This document shows positions 25,582-33,984 of a stretch of DNA of 45,974 bases, in pieces (position 1 is the stretch's first letter; every line of letters starts with the position of its first letter). Source of the DNA: an uncultured Caldilineaceae bacterium (lineage in GTDB: Bacteria; Chloroflexota; Anaerolineae; Caldilineales; Caldilineaceae); assembly GCA_951813625.1 (NCBI GenBank), contig CATOTS010000038.1, positions 1 to 45,974 of the forward strand, in the 5' to 3' direction. A program made the position numbers and the translations under genes. A model generated the notes under the pieces. The model had not been told where the DNA came from, ran no database searches, and saw only the letters and a program-made list of their open reading frames with translations.

Positions 25582-26439
25582 ATGACAACTGCATCGTTTA
25601 TGATCGGCGCTTTCGGGGATGAAATCGCGGATGATCTGGAGACACAGCTGCAGGTGCTGAACGAGCAGAAGATCCCATGCCTGGAGCTGCGGGCGGCGTG
25701 GGGCGTGAACGTTCTGAACCTTTCGGATGCGCAGGTTGCAAGCGTGCGGGCGCTGTGCGAAGAGCACGGTGTGACGGTCAGCGCGCTTGGCAGTCCGATC
25801 GGCAAGAGCCCGATCGAAGCGCCGATCGAGACAGAGGAGAAAAACTTGCGGCGGGTGATCGAGGTCGGGCGGCAGCTGGGTACGGACAATATCCGTATCT
25901 TCTCGTTCCATCCGCCGGGGGACAGCGCCAGCGTCGATTATGACAGCTATGTGGAGACGGCGGTCGGGCGGATTGGCCGGCTGGTGAAGGTGGCGGAGGC
26001 GGAGGGTGTGACGCTGCTGTTGGAAAACGAGAAGGGGATCGTGGGCGATACGCTCGAGCGCTGCGTGAAGCTGGTCGAGCCCTTGGAGAGCGAGCACTTG
26101 GTCTTCCTGTGGGACCCGGCCAACTTTGTGCAGGTGGGGGAGGCGCGCATCACGGAGCGGGGCTGGCCGCTGCTGCGCGACCGGGTCGGCTATGTGCATA
26201 TCAAGGACTGTACGCTCGACGGGACGGTGAAGGCTGCGGGTGAAGGAGACGGGCAAGTGCCCGAACTGCTGACCGAACTCGTGAGCAGCGGCTACAAAGG
26301 GATGCTGGCGCTGGAGCCGCACCTGGCGATGGCGGGGCACAGCAGCGGGTTCAGCGGACCGGATGGGATGGCGTACGCGGTCGAGAGGCTGCGGGCGGTG
26401 ATGGGCGATGTGGGGGCGGGGGAAGTTTCGAGGTTTTAG
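25582..26439 (+). CDS. TIM-barrel sugar phosphate isomerase/epimerase family protein
   Basis: 285 aa, AP-endonuclease-2 fold. Probable metal ligands are Glu in TLLLENEKG (near residue 150), Asp in FLWDPANF (near 180), His in GYVHIKD (near 207) and Glu in MLALEPHL (near 245). The first strands (FGDEIADDLETQLQVLNEQK) are typical of sugar epimerase-like members. It stands alone. The target duplication of the MITE begins at the last base of its stop codon (26439), so the element inserted at the very end of the gene without altering the protein. Confidence 0.85.
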   Translation: MTTASFMIGAFGDEIADDLETQLQVLNEQKIPCLELRAAWGVNVLNLSDAQVASVRALCEEHGVTVSALGSPIGKSPIEAPIETEEKNLRRVIEVGRQLGTDNIRIFSFHPPGDSASVDYDSYVETAVGRIGRLVKVAEAEGVTLLLENEKGIVGDTLERCVKLVEPLESEHLVFLWDPANFVQVGEARITERGWPLLRDRVGYVHIKDCTLDGTVKAAGEGDGQVPELLTELVSSGYKGMLALEPHLAMAGHSSGFSGPDGMAYAVERLRAVMGDVGAGEVSRF

Positions 26440-26453
26440 TTTTTCGGTAACTA

Positions 26454-27463
26454 ACCCGAGTTCGGAGTTAGATTAGGGCAGGCAAGAGAGCCAAGTCTTT
26501 GTCAGAGAGATGGAGAGATGGCTTCTTGGGTTGCCAAGAGTAGGCAATCATCCCGGCGAAAAGATTGACGATAAAGTTGGTTGGGCTCCGGTGACGGGTA
26601 TGTTCAATCTGCGGGATATTCTTGAGCTGGTCAACGATGGTCTCAATGACGAAGCGCTTACGCGTGAGCAGCTTGTCTTCGAGAACAACAAGTCGATTCT
26701 GCATGTTTTTGCGGATGGGCGTGATCGGCAACGGGCGGTCTGCCGCCATCAATTGCAGTCCGCGTGCGAAGAGTTGCTCAAAGAGAGCTTGGGAGAGATA
26801 GCCGCGGTCGCCGACCAACTTGCCCCATAGGTTATTGGTCATCTGTGGGACCGGTTTGCGGTCATCTGTGTTGCCAGGTGTGAGTTGAACCGCCAGCAAT
26901 TCACCCTGGTCATTGACAATCAGATGGAGCTTGAAGCCATAGAACCATCCTATACTGCTCCTGCCCCGCATGGCCACCTCGGCAAAGACTCGGTGGCGGG
27001 CGATGCGCCGGTTGTGGCAGACGGACAACGGGGTCGAATCGATGAATGCCACCCCTGTCGCCCGGCCAAAGCGCGCACGCAGATAGAGACACATTGCTGG
27101 CAGGGCTGATGGCATTAACTCCACAAAGCGCGTGTAACTGACCAGTGTAGGGAATTCACTGCGCATATGCTCACATACGTGCTGCATATAGTAGGCCTTG
27201 AAATCGCGATAATGCGATTGGTGAAAGTGAATCAGAATCGTCATTACTTCACTCAAGCTCAGCCGCGGGGCCGGCCCTCGTTTGCGAGCCAAGCCCAACA
27301 GGTTGGCATTCTCCCGTCTAACCAACCACTGACAGAAGTCATCGACATGACAGTACATTTTGAGTATACTCATCACTGAGCACCTTTCCTTGCTGGAGAA
27401 TTTCGGTTGCAGAACTTCAATTCTACCAGCTTGTGAAGGTGCTCACTTACTCCGAATTCAGGT
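26454..27463 (-). mobile_element. Complete IS982-family insertion sequence (1010 bp)
   Basis: The terminal repeats are ACCCGAGTTCGGAGTT (left) and ACCTGAATTCGGAGTA (right, reverse complement), 13 of 16 identical. It is flanked by TAACTA on both sides (26448-26453 and 27464-27469), a 6-bp target duplication inside the left terminal repeat of the MITE. It holds one intact transposase gene. The intact frame, matching ends and target duplication suggest a recent insertion. Confidence 0.92.
26468..27376 (-). CDS. IS982 family transposase
   Basis: 302 aa, full length for the family. DDE motifs are visible: Asp in AFIDSTPLSVCHNRRI (near residue 112), Asp in VGDRGYLS (near 190) and Glu in VIETIVDQLKN (near 245), with IGWFYGFKLHLIVNDQGELL between and QIEHTRHRSPTNFIVNLFAG at the end. 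It catalyses transposition of the surrounding 1010-bp element. No frameshift is seen. GC content is lower than in the flanking catabolic genes. Confidence 0.95.
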   Translation of the reverse strand: MMSILKMYCHVDDFCQWLVRRENANLLGLARKRGPAPRLSLSEVMTILIHFHQSHYRDFKAYYMQHVCEHMRSEFPTLVSYTRFVELMPSALPAMCLYLRARFGRATGVAFIDSTPLSVCHNRRIARHRVFAEVAMRGRSSIGWFYGFKLHLIVNDQGELLAVQLTPGNTDDRKPVPQMTNNLWGKLVGDRGYLSQALFEQLFARGLQLMAADRPLPITPIRKNMQNRLVVLEDKLLTRKRFVIETIVDQLKNIPQIEHTRHRSPTNFIVNLFAGMIAYSWQPKKPSLHLSDKDLALLPALI

Positions 27464-27851
27464 TAACTACTAAGCCACATACAGCGTCTGTCTCGACCAG
27501 TGCTTCATCCCTGCCGCCATTCAGATTATCTGAACGCGTATTCGGTTGGCCGCCACGACGTCGGTTGACCCGCACTGCAGGAATGACGACGTACTGTCGG
27601 TGAGCGATGGTTTTGGAGGGGGGCGTTGCGGGGGGAGTCCCCCCGCACAAGGGAGGGCCGAAGGCCCGACCGTCCAAAAAGCAAGGAAAACGTAAAGCGG
27701 GGTGAGGAGAAAGAAGACACCTTCGCTCGCCTCATTCAGGGTCGTAGACTGATTGCGGCTGAGTAGTTACGTTTTTCGTTTTCAGTCTTTTCAGCGGGCG
27801 AAGGGGCAGGTAAGGCCGGAAACCAGGAAAAATCAGACCAGGAGAACGTTG

Positions 27852-28958
27852 ATGATTGACCATGAGAACCTGATAGCGAAATGTGAACGAACGGTCGAGT
27901 TCGCGGCGAAGCAGCTGCGTCATCTGGTGGAGACGCACCCGGACTTTTTCCCGATGTATACGCAGAACGGGAAGTGGATGCACAGCGGCGAGGCGTGGAC
28001 GAACTGGTGCGAGGGCTTCCTGGGCGGGCAGCTGTGGCTGGTCTACAAGGCGACGGGCGACGACTATTTCCTGGGGAAGGCGGAGCACTATTCGCGACTG
28101 CTGGAACACCGCAAGATGGACCGCAATGTGCATGACCTCGGCTTTCTGTTCCTGTCGACGTGGAAGCGCTGGTACGACCTGACGGGGGACGAGGAGAAGA
28201 ACGCGGTCGTGATCGAGGCGGGGCAGACGCTGGCCAAACGCTTCAAGGAGAAGGGGGAATATCTGCGCTCGTTTGTGTCGGACGAGAGCCTGTTCATCGA
28301 CATTATGATGAATGTGCCGATTATCTTTTACGCGGCGCAGGAGACGGACGATGAGGCGCTGTGGGAGACGGCGTACCGGCACTGTCTGACTTCGCGGCGC
28401 TACCTGGTGCGGGGGGACGGCAGCACGTCGCACGAGGGGATTTTCGACCTGGAGACGGGCGAGTTTCTGCGGCAGACGACGCACCAGGGCTGGCGCGACG
28501 ACTCGTCGTGGGCGCGCGGGCTGGGCTGGTCGCTCTACGGGTTCGGGACGGTGTACGGGATGACGGGGGATGCGCGCTTTCTGAAGACGAGCCAGGACAA
28601 CGCCTGGTTCTACATGGAGAATACACCGGAGCACGGCGTGCCGCAGAACGACTGGGCGGAGCAGGAGCCGCAGAACCCGCACGAGAGCTCGGCCGCGGCG
28701 ATCGCGGCCAGCGGGCTGATCCAGCTTTCGCAGCTGGTGGGCGACCCGGCGCTGGGCAAGCAGTACCACGACTACGCGCTGCAGATCGTGGATACGCTGA
28801 CCGAGCCGGAGTTCCTGGCCGTTGACGACGAGGGCTGGGAGGGCATTCTCAAGCAGGGGATGTACCACGAACGGCTGGGGCTGGGGGTGAATGAGAGCGT
28901 GATGTGGGGGGACCATTTCTTCCTGGAGGCGGTGTGCAAGGTGTTGGGCGTGGAGTGA
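27852..28958 (+). CDS. GH88 unsaturated glucuronyl hydrolase
   Basis: 368 aa (alpha/alpha)6-barrel enzyme of glycoside hydrolase family 88. It removes the unsaturated uronic acid left at the end of oligosaccharides by polysaccharide lyases, by hydration of the double bond. The two catalytic Asp sites fit NVHDLGFLF (near residue 93) and FIDIMMN (near 149), close to Asp88 and Asp149 of the Bacillus enzyme. Also typical are RQTTHQGWRDDSSWARGLGW and HESSAAAIAASGLIQL. There is no signal peptide, so it acts in the cytoplasm on imported oligouronides. AGGAG precedes the ATG. No lyase or importer is nearby. Confidence 0.88.
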   Translation: MIDHENLIAKCERTVEFAAKQLRHLVETHPDFFPMYTQNGKWMHSGEAWTNWCEGFLGGQLWLVYKATGDDYFLGKAEHYSRLLEHRKMDRNVHDLGFLFLSTWKRWYDLTGDEEKNAVVIEAGQTLAKRFKEKGEYLRSFVSDESLFIDIMMNVPIIFYAAQETDDEALWETAYRHCLTSRRYLVRGDGSTSHEGIFDLETGEFLRQTTHQGWRDDSSWARGLGWSLYGFGTVYGMTGDARFLKTSQDNAWFYMENTPEHGVPQNDWAEQEPQNPHESSAAAIAASGLIQLSQLVGDPALGKQYHDYALQIVDTLTEPEFLAVDDEGWEGILKQGMYHERLGLGVNESVMWGDHFFLEAVCKVLGVE

Positions 28959-29052
28959 GGGCAGTGAACTGCAGTGGCCAGTTGCCAGCCGCCAGTAACT
29001 GCGCTCGCCCGAGACTGGTTTTGCTGGCGGCTGAAGTTAGAAGGGTGGCGTT

Positions 29053-29829
29053 ATGACCAAAGTAGGGTTAGTAACCGGCGCGGGGCGCGGCATTGGGCGG
29101 GGGATTGCGCTGGCGCTGGCAGAGGCGGGCTGGGCGGTGGTGATCAACTATCGCGGCAATGCGGCGACGGCGAACGAGACGGCCGGGCTGGCGCGGGAAG
29201 CGGGCGGCGAGGCGCTGGTCGTGCAGGCCGATATCGGCGCGGCCGCTGACCGGGCGCGGCTGGTGGAGGCGGCGCTGGAGCGCTTCGGGCGGATCGCTCT
29301 GCTGGTGAACAACGCCGGCATGGGCCCGCGCACGCGTCTCGATATTCTGGAAACGACCGAGGCCTCCTACGACGAGGTGATGAACGTAAACCTGAAGGGG
29401 CCGTTCTTCCTCAGCCAGCTGGTTGCGCGCACGATGCTGGAGGGGCTAGAGGCCGGCGTTGACCGCGCGGACGCGCCCAAGATCATCAACATCGGCTCGA
29501 TCAGCGCCTACACGAGCAGCCCGACGCGCGGCGAATATTGTATCTCGAAGGCGGGCGTCACGATGATGACGCTGCTGTTCGCCGACCGGCTGGCGGAGAG
29601 CGGCATCAACGTCTACGAGGTACGCCCCGGCATCGTCGAAACCGACATGACGAGCGGCGTGAAGGATAAGTACGACAAGCTGATCGGTGACGGGCTGACG
29701 CCGATCCGCCGCTGGGGGCAGCCGGAGGACGTGGGCCGGGCGGTGGTGGCGGTGGCCGAGGGGCGGTTCCCGTTTTCGACGGGTGAGGTGCTGAATGTGG
29801 ACGGCGGGTTTCATATGCACCGACTGTAG
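29053..29829 (+). CDS. SDR family 3-ketoacyl-ACP reductase-like oxidoreductase
   Basis: 258 aa. TGAGRGIGRG (TGxxxGxG, residues 8-17), NNAG (near 88), Ser in NIGSISAY (near 145) and the YxxxK pair as EYCISKAG (near 158-165); the C-terminal NVDGGFHMHRL matches the usual end of FabG-like proteins. It follows the GH88 gene by about 95 bp and precedes a TIM-barrel gene by 63 bp on the same strand, so GH88, SDR and TIM barrel may form a uronate or sugar-acid cassette (inference). Substrate unknown. Confidence 0.88.
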   Translation: MTKVGLVTGAGRGIGRGIALALAEAGWAVVINYRGNAATANETAGLAREAGGEALVVQADIGAAADRARLVEAALERFGRIALLVNNAGMGPRTRLDILETTEASYDEVMNVNLKGPFFLSQLVARTMLEGLEAGVDRADAPKIINIGSISAYTSSPTRGEYCISKAGVTMMTLLFADRLAESGINVYEVRPGIVETDMTSGVKDKYDKLIGDGLTPIRRWGQPEDVGRAVVAVAEGRFPFSTGEVLNVDGGFHMHRL

Positions 29830-29835
29830 GACGGC

Positions 29836-29872
29836 AGTGGCCAGTTGCCAGTTGCCAGTTGCCAGTGGTTAG
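29836..29872 (+). repeat. Short tandem repeat of CAGTTGC
   Basis: The 7-base unit CAGTTGC repeats three times with partial copies at both ends between the SDR and TIM-barrel genes. A related GCCAGTTGCCAGCCGCCAGT lies at 28976-28996 in the spacer before the SDR. It may be a slippage repeat; no function evident. Confidence 0.6.
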
Positions 29873-29892
29873 GAGATTGGGGGCTTTGAGGG

Positions 29893-30720
29893 ATGCAGCT
29901 GATTGTTTTCAGTAAGATGCTCAAGGAGAGGAGTATTGGGGAGCTGATCGAGCTGGCGCAGCGGCACGGCTACGACGGCTATGATCTTGCGGTGCGGCCC
30001 GGGCATCCGGTCAACCCGGAGAACGCGACGGCGGCGCTGCCCGAGGCGCAGACGCAGATGACGCAGGCGGGGCTGCGCCTCGGCATGGTTACAGGCAATT
30101 TCGATCTGCTGACCGCGGATCATCCGCTGGCGGAGCCGCTGCTGGCGGCGATGGATACGGCCGACGTGCGGCTGCTGAAACTGGGCTATTTCAGGTTCGA
30201 ACCGGTGACGATGGACTACTGGGCGCAGGTGGATGAGGTGCGGCGGGCGTTTGCGGCGTGGGAGAAGCTGGCCAGCATATACAACGTCAAGGTCTGCTAC
30301 CACACGCACTCGCACTACTGCATGGGGCTGAACGCGGCCGCGCTGATGCACCTGCTGCGCGATTTCGATCCGGCGCTGTTGGGCGCGTACCTGGATCCGG
30401 GCCACTTTGCCGTCGACGGCGAGCCGTTCGACTTCGGACTGGCGATGGCGCGCGAATACCTGAGCATTCTGTCGATGAAGGATGTGCTAATCGAGCGCGT
30501 GGCGAAGAACGGCCATGGCGCGGCCAAGACGCGCTGGGTGCCCGCGGGCGAGGGCATGGTGGACTGGACGGCGGTTTTCGGCGAGCTGCGGCGCACCGGC
30601 TACGACGGATATGTGTCGATTCACTGTGAGTACGATATCGACGAGGGCGAGGACTGGTACGGGACGTTTGTGCGCGAGGTGGCGTTTTTCCGCGAGATGA
30701 GAGGGGACGGCAGGGAGTGA
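29893..30720 (+). CDS. TIM-barrel sugar phosphate isomerase/epimerase family protein
   Basis: 275 aa AP-endonuclease-2-like barrel. Likely metal ligands are His in CYHTHSHYC (near residue 137), Asp-x-x-His in LDPGHFAVDG (near 165), Lys-Asp in LSMKDV (near 195) and the final strand SIHCEYDID (near 240), where the usual Glu is displaced by one or two positions. Divergent from the other TIM barrels in the window. It follows the SDR on the same strand. Confidence 0.82.
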   Translation: MQLIVFSKMLKERSIGELIELAQRHGYDGYDLAVRPGHPVNPENATAALPEAQTQMTQAGLRLGMVTGNFDLLTADHPLAEPLLAAMDTADVRLLKLGYFRFEPVTMDYWAQVDEVRRAFAAWEKLASIYNVKVCYHTHSHYCMGLNAAALMHLLRDFDPALLGAYLDPGHFAVDGEPFDFGLAMAREYLSILSMKDVLIERVAKNGHGAAKTRWVPAGEGMVDWTAVFGELRRTGYDGYVSIHCEYDIDEGEDWYGTFVREVAFFREMRGDGRE

Positions 30721-30792
30721 GTATTGATACAAAAGATTGAACCAGCGATTGCGTAACAGAAATCCGCCTCGCACCATCCCAAGCTATCGAAC

Positions 30793-30910
30793 TATAGTGA
30801 ATTCCAAATGAGATCAAGAACTTGATAGTAGCAGAAAGGCAAGTGAACCGCACGCAAATCTACAAAAAAAGCCGAGTGGAAAATCTTGGTTTCAAATTGA
30901 ATTCACTTTA
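30793..30910. mobile_element. 114-bp MITE flanked by TA
   Basis: The element 30795-30908 has inverted ends: left TAGTGAATTCCAAATGAGAT-CAAGA, right (reverse complement) AAGTGAATTCAATTTGAAAC-CAAGA, about 19 of 25 identical. TA stands on both sides (30793-30794 and 30909-30910), as expected for IS630/Tc1-mariner-type insertion. It has no coding content and lies between genes. Single related ends are near 19543 and 33836. Confidence 0.65.
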
Positions 30911-30978
30911 GAGGGAACTATGGGTTGGCGGAATGCTGAGTTGATGCGGGTTTTTCGTTCTCAGAGGAGACACCGGCC

Positions 30979-31695
30979 ATGAGCAGCCAGCATGAACTAC
31001 CTGTGCCCAGGCAGGCGAGGCATATTCAGGATGACACCGGCGTAGAATCGGTTCTCGATCGTACCGAATTCGAGACAATTTGGGGACTAAATTTTGCTCC
31101 CATAATAGACCATCTGACTTCAGAACTGATCTGGATGACCGAAGTGATCGGACGCTATTGGAAGGATGACGTCTGGATCATGGCTGAGGTCGCTAAAGAC
31201 CCGTCCGGGACGTTGACCTGTGTACTCGGCCATAAAGACTACGGTGAAGCTCCGTTGTTGGTTTTGGGCGTGACACCGGCCCGGCTGGGCCGCATGCCGT
31301 TGATCCGGGAAAGTCTCAGAAGCGGCAGGGTAATGGGTCTAAGACCTGAGGATATGGTAACAACAAAGGTGAGATTGATATCTCAGTGCGTCGCCTGGGC
31401 GTGGTTGGAGTTGGAAGCGAATAGGGAGGCGATCAGAGTGGAAGGAGCGCGAACGGGGCTGCGAGTCGCGCGCGAACAAATGGAGAAACAACGCAAACAG
31501 GCTATGGCTTCGGGTGCGCCGCAAGACACTGCAGGAACATGGCCGCATTTCGAGCCGCCGCCCGCTGATGATATGGCCTCTCGTATGGGACGGGCTGCCG
31601 GCAAGGCGGCACGCAAATCAAAGGGATGTTTTGGGGTACTCTTTCTTGGGTTCGTGATGATTGCGGGGGTTACTGTGCGAATGACTTTGTACTAG
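30979..31695 (+). CDS. Hypothetical tail-anchored protein
   Basis: 238 aa, family not recognised. The N-terminal 130 residues look globular (FETIWGLNFAPIIDHLTSEL, then WKDDVWIMAEVAKDPSGTL). A charged helical stretch near 155-175 is followed by a Pro-rich linker, a basic patch (GKAARKSKG) and one hydrophobic segment at the very end (CFGVLFLGFVMIAGVTVRMT), so it may be tail-anchored. AGAGGAGA lies before the ATG. Neighbours are small hypotheticals in a lower-GC patch. Confidence 0.55.
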   Translation: MSSQHELPVPRQARHIQDDTGVESVLDRTEFETIWGLNFAPIIDHLTSELIWMTEVIGRYWKDDVWIMAEVAKDPSGTLTCVLGHKDYGEAPLLVLGVTPARLGRMPLIRESLRSGRVMGLRPEDMVTTKVRLISQCVAWAWLELEANREAIRVEGARTGLRVAREQMEKQRKQAMASGAPQDTAGTWPHFEPPPADDMASRMGRAAGKAARKSKGCFGVLFLGFVMIAGVTVRMTLY

Positions 31696-31809
31696 GATTG
31701 GGCATTCCAAGGAGAGTCAGCGAAAAGCCAAGGCACTGCAAGTCGGATTATGCGCCGTAACCGCCTTTTCGGCTAACCGTGCCCAAGAACACCTTTTACC
31801 ATATCCCCC

Positions 31810-31929
31810 ATGAAACGATTTCTCACTTTCGTCTCACGCCTTCTCTTCGTCGTCGCGGCCGCGGTCGCGTTCATCCGGCCTACCAGTACATGAGAGACGG
31901 CGACAGCGACGGTGTTGTGTGTGAGTGAG
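31810..31929 (+). pseudogene. Small excalibur-type protein, frameshifted
   Basis: Frame 1 gives a signal peptide or membrane anchor, MKRFLTFVSRLLFVVAAAVA, and stops early at 31894-31896. A second frame through the same place gives HPAYQYMRDGDSDGVVCE and a stop at 31927-31929. DGDSDGVVCE is the Ca-binding-like excalibur motif, which usually ends small exported proteins. The two parts would make one 40-45 aa protein if joined by a frameshift near 31870-31880. Confidence 0.45.
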
Positions 31930-32014
31930 GACGGGGCTTGGCTGGAAGAGGCGCTCATCGACGCAAATACAAGTGACAGATTCAAGGACATTTTCAGGAA
32001 GGGAGAGTCACGAC

Positions 32015-32305
32015 ATGGCACTGAGTTGGCAAGAAGTCACCAGCCGCGAAGGAGGTACAAATTACCGCAGTGAAATCAGGGGCCGTAACGGCGTGGACGC
32101 GCTGTTCATGGAGGTGCACGACAGGGGACGGACTCTGCTGAAAAAAGAATACAACGTTTCTGCTTACTATTGGATAGAACACCAACAGCGCAGCATGCCG
32201 CTCTATGTTGATGCGCAACTTCGCAGTCGCGACGACTCGATGTTTGCGCTGACGCGGTGGTATTTCAATCACGCGCCGACATTGCTGATAACGCTGGCTC
32301 CGTAA
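32015..32305 (+). CDS. Hypothetical protein
   Basis: 96 aa starting MALSWQEVTSREGGTNYRSE. GGAAGGGAGA lies 9 bases before the ATG, which is why the start upstream at 31925 is rejected. It contains charged beta-like segments (DRGRTLLKKEYNVSAYYWIE) and no membrane helix or known motif. Confidence 0.45.
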   Translation: MALSWQEVTSREGGTNYRSEIRGRNGVDALFMEVHDRGRTLLKKEYNVSAYYWIEHQQRSMPLYVDAQLRSRDDSMFALTRWYFNHAPTLLITLAP

Positions 32306-32452
32306 AGATGGGGGGTTGACGTGGCTGTTCGCCGTTGCCGTTGACCGCCGTGGCCTGGATCCTCACACGCACAGATCCGCAGGCCCTGGACCCAACGCGA
32401 GCCGCGCGCGACGAGCCTGACCGCTCGCGTTGTCCATGCCTTGGCAATGCAT

Positions 32453-32486
32453 TTACACTTAGCTTTGACACTATTATAGTGGCGAA
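32453..32486 (+). promoter_or_regulatory. Probable promoter of the zinc-ribbon gene
   Basis: TTTACA, a 17-base spacer and TATAGT are well placed about 20 bp before the first possible start codon of the following reading frame. An overlapping TTGACA in the spacer has no matching -10 at proper distance. Confidence 0.4.
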
Positions 32487-32503
32487 CCACCCAGCGGGTC
32501 GAA

Positions 32504-32836
32504 GTGGCTGGCACCAGGAGGGGTACGCTGAAAGAGCTGCTGGCTTCATTGAAGCTGATCAAAGAGCACTACCGCTATTTTGTAAAGAGCGAGTGCAAGC
32601 GTTGCGGAGATACGCGGATGGTCGAGGCCGATACACATCGGGATCAGCCGGACGCTGCGGAGGATGTGAAAGCGATCATGGCAGAGAGGCTTAGGACTCA
32701 CTATTCCCTCTGCCTAATGTGCAATAGGCCAGGACTCGAATACAGTGTCCACGTGCTTCGACATACGGACTATCGTCGGCTTTGGGGGCTTGCTTTCGTC
32801 CTGATGATCTTGGCCATCATCGGCACTTCGGGCTGA
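32504..32836 (+). CDS. Small zinc-ribbon-like protein with C-terminal membrane helix
   Basis: Up to 110 aa. CKRCG (near residue 31) and CLMCN (near 71) form a four-Cys pair spaced like a treble-clef or zinc ribbon. A single hydrophobic helix, LWGLAFVLMILAIIG, closes the protein. The start is uncertain: GTG at 32504, or a later non-ATG codon after AGGAGG. No family recognised. Confidence 0.4.
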   Translation: MAGTRRGTLKELLASLKLIKEHYRYFVKSECKRCGDTRMVEADTHRDQPDAAEDVKAIMAERLRTHYSLCLMCNRPGLEYSVHVLRHTDYRRLWGLAFVLMILAIIGTSG

Positions 32837-33197
32837 TCGTCCCGAGCCCACCCACCGCCCCGAGCCGCAGGCCTGCCCCGCCCACGAGCTCGGAGTTCAT
32901 GGACAGCCGCAATTCTGGCACACCCGACTTCCAAAACCTGATTCCGACAACCGGCACCGGTACCGACATCGTACTCAACGGCACCGACGCCATCCAGGCG
33001 GCCGCCGATTCCGCGCTGGCGCCCGCCTCCGAATAGGCTTGTCATCTCCGCTTCCTTTCTGTGGGTGAATTTAGGGTCATTGGCGGCTTAGCGTGACCGA
33101 ACAGACAATATGGTGCAGAATGCAGGAAGCTTTTGCCAAGTCTGCGCAAAGTGGTAGATTGACGCGAAACTGACTACCCTGAAATACCATCCACGCC
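32837..33197. other. Spacer with a possible C-terminal gene remnant
   Basis: The first 200 bp are open in the frame ending at 33036 (TTGTGTDIVLNGTDAIQAAA) and GC-rich, so they may be the tail of a lost gene. The remainder before the restriction gene fragment shows no gene. Confidence 0.3.
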
Positions 33198-33839
33198 ATG
33201 AACACGACCTGCACAATTTACACAGCCCTGCAAGAGTTCGCTGACGCGGTGACGGACAAACTGACGCAGATCACACACGGCGAACCGGAAGAGCAACTAC
33301 GCGCCCCCTTCGAAAACTTCATGGGAGCTGTCGCCGGCGTGCTCGGCTGGGATGTCGTCTGCACCGGCGAAACGCCCCTTCCAGACCGCCTTGGCCGCCC
33401 GGACTACGCAGTGCATCTGAACAGTCTGCTCGCCGGCTATGTGGAACTCAAACCAGCGGGCACCGGTGCCACCGCTTCCCGCTTTGCAGGCCACAATCGC
33501 AGACAATTCAACCGCTTCTCCGCCATTCCCAATATCCTCTACACCGGCGGCAACGAGTGGGCGCTCTATCGAGACGGCGATCTGATAGACAGAGTGGTCC
33601 GTCTCACCGGCGATGTCGCCTCCGAAGGCAAAAGAGCGGTAGGGCCGCAGGACGCGCACGCGCACGAAAGTCTGCTGCGCGACTTTTACATTTGGAAGCC
33701 CTTCATTCCCACCGACCGCGCTGGTCGTATCGATCTCCCTCGACTTGACGCACTGCTCGCGCCGCTCTGCCGCATGTTGCGCGACGACGTGACCGATGCG
33801 CTCAAGCGTCCGGATTCGCTACTGGTCCAACTAATGTAA
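33198..33839 (+). pseudogene. Type ISP/IIG-like restriction-modification protein, N-terminal fragment
   Basis: 213 codons match the N-terminal nuclease part of large single-chain restriction-modification enzymes (N6-adenine methylase type): KLTQITHGEPEEQLRAPFEN, CTGETPLPDRLGRPDYAV and ALLAPLCRMLRDDVTDAL. The PD-(D/E)xK core is visible as Asp69 and Glu83-Leu-Lys85. Whole enzymes exceed 900 aa; here the frame ends abruptly at QLM-stop, and the methylase and target-recognition parts are missing. The stop lies in a sequence resembling the end of the 114-bp MITE family (GTAAGTTCAATATGAAACC). The leftover nuclease alone is probably inactive. Confidence 0.7.
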
Positions 33840-33984
33840 GTTCAATATGAAACCACGACAATTCGTGCCTACAACAGATTAGAAACACAGAAGCACGGCC
33901 TTCGCTTGCGAAATACGCATATTCTGGGTTTCAATAGGGATCCACAGTAGACAGAGAAAACTATCAAGCGGAACGGATAACACG

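Larger units (their letters stand above)
26439..27778. mobile_element. 308-bp MITE, copy 2, split by an IS982 element
   Basis: MITE sequence is 26447-26453 plus 27470-27770 (the six bases before 27470 are the duplicated target of the IS). Removing the IS restores a left end GTAACTACTAAGCC, matching the right end, whose reverse complement is GTAACTACTCAGCC, and a total of 308 bp. The flanks 26439-26446 and 27771-27778 are both GTTTTTCG, a perfect 8-bp target duplication that is only visible once the IS is taken out. The internal hairpins are as in copy 1. Confidence 0.9.

Noticed and set aside
26454..27463. The transposase remnants at 10215 and 14482 as copies of the intact IS982
   Set aside because: Their C-terminal sequence (IETV-SQL-QF-IET) differs clearly from the IS982 protein (IETIVDQLKNIPQIEHTRHR).
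29836..29872. CRISPR or operator array at the CAGTTGC repeats
   Set aside because: Only three 7-base units; too short and without spacers.
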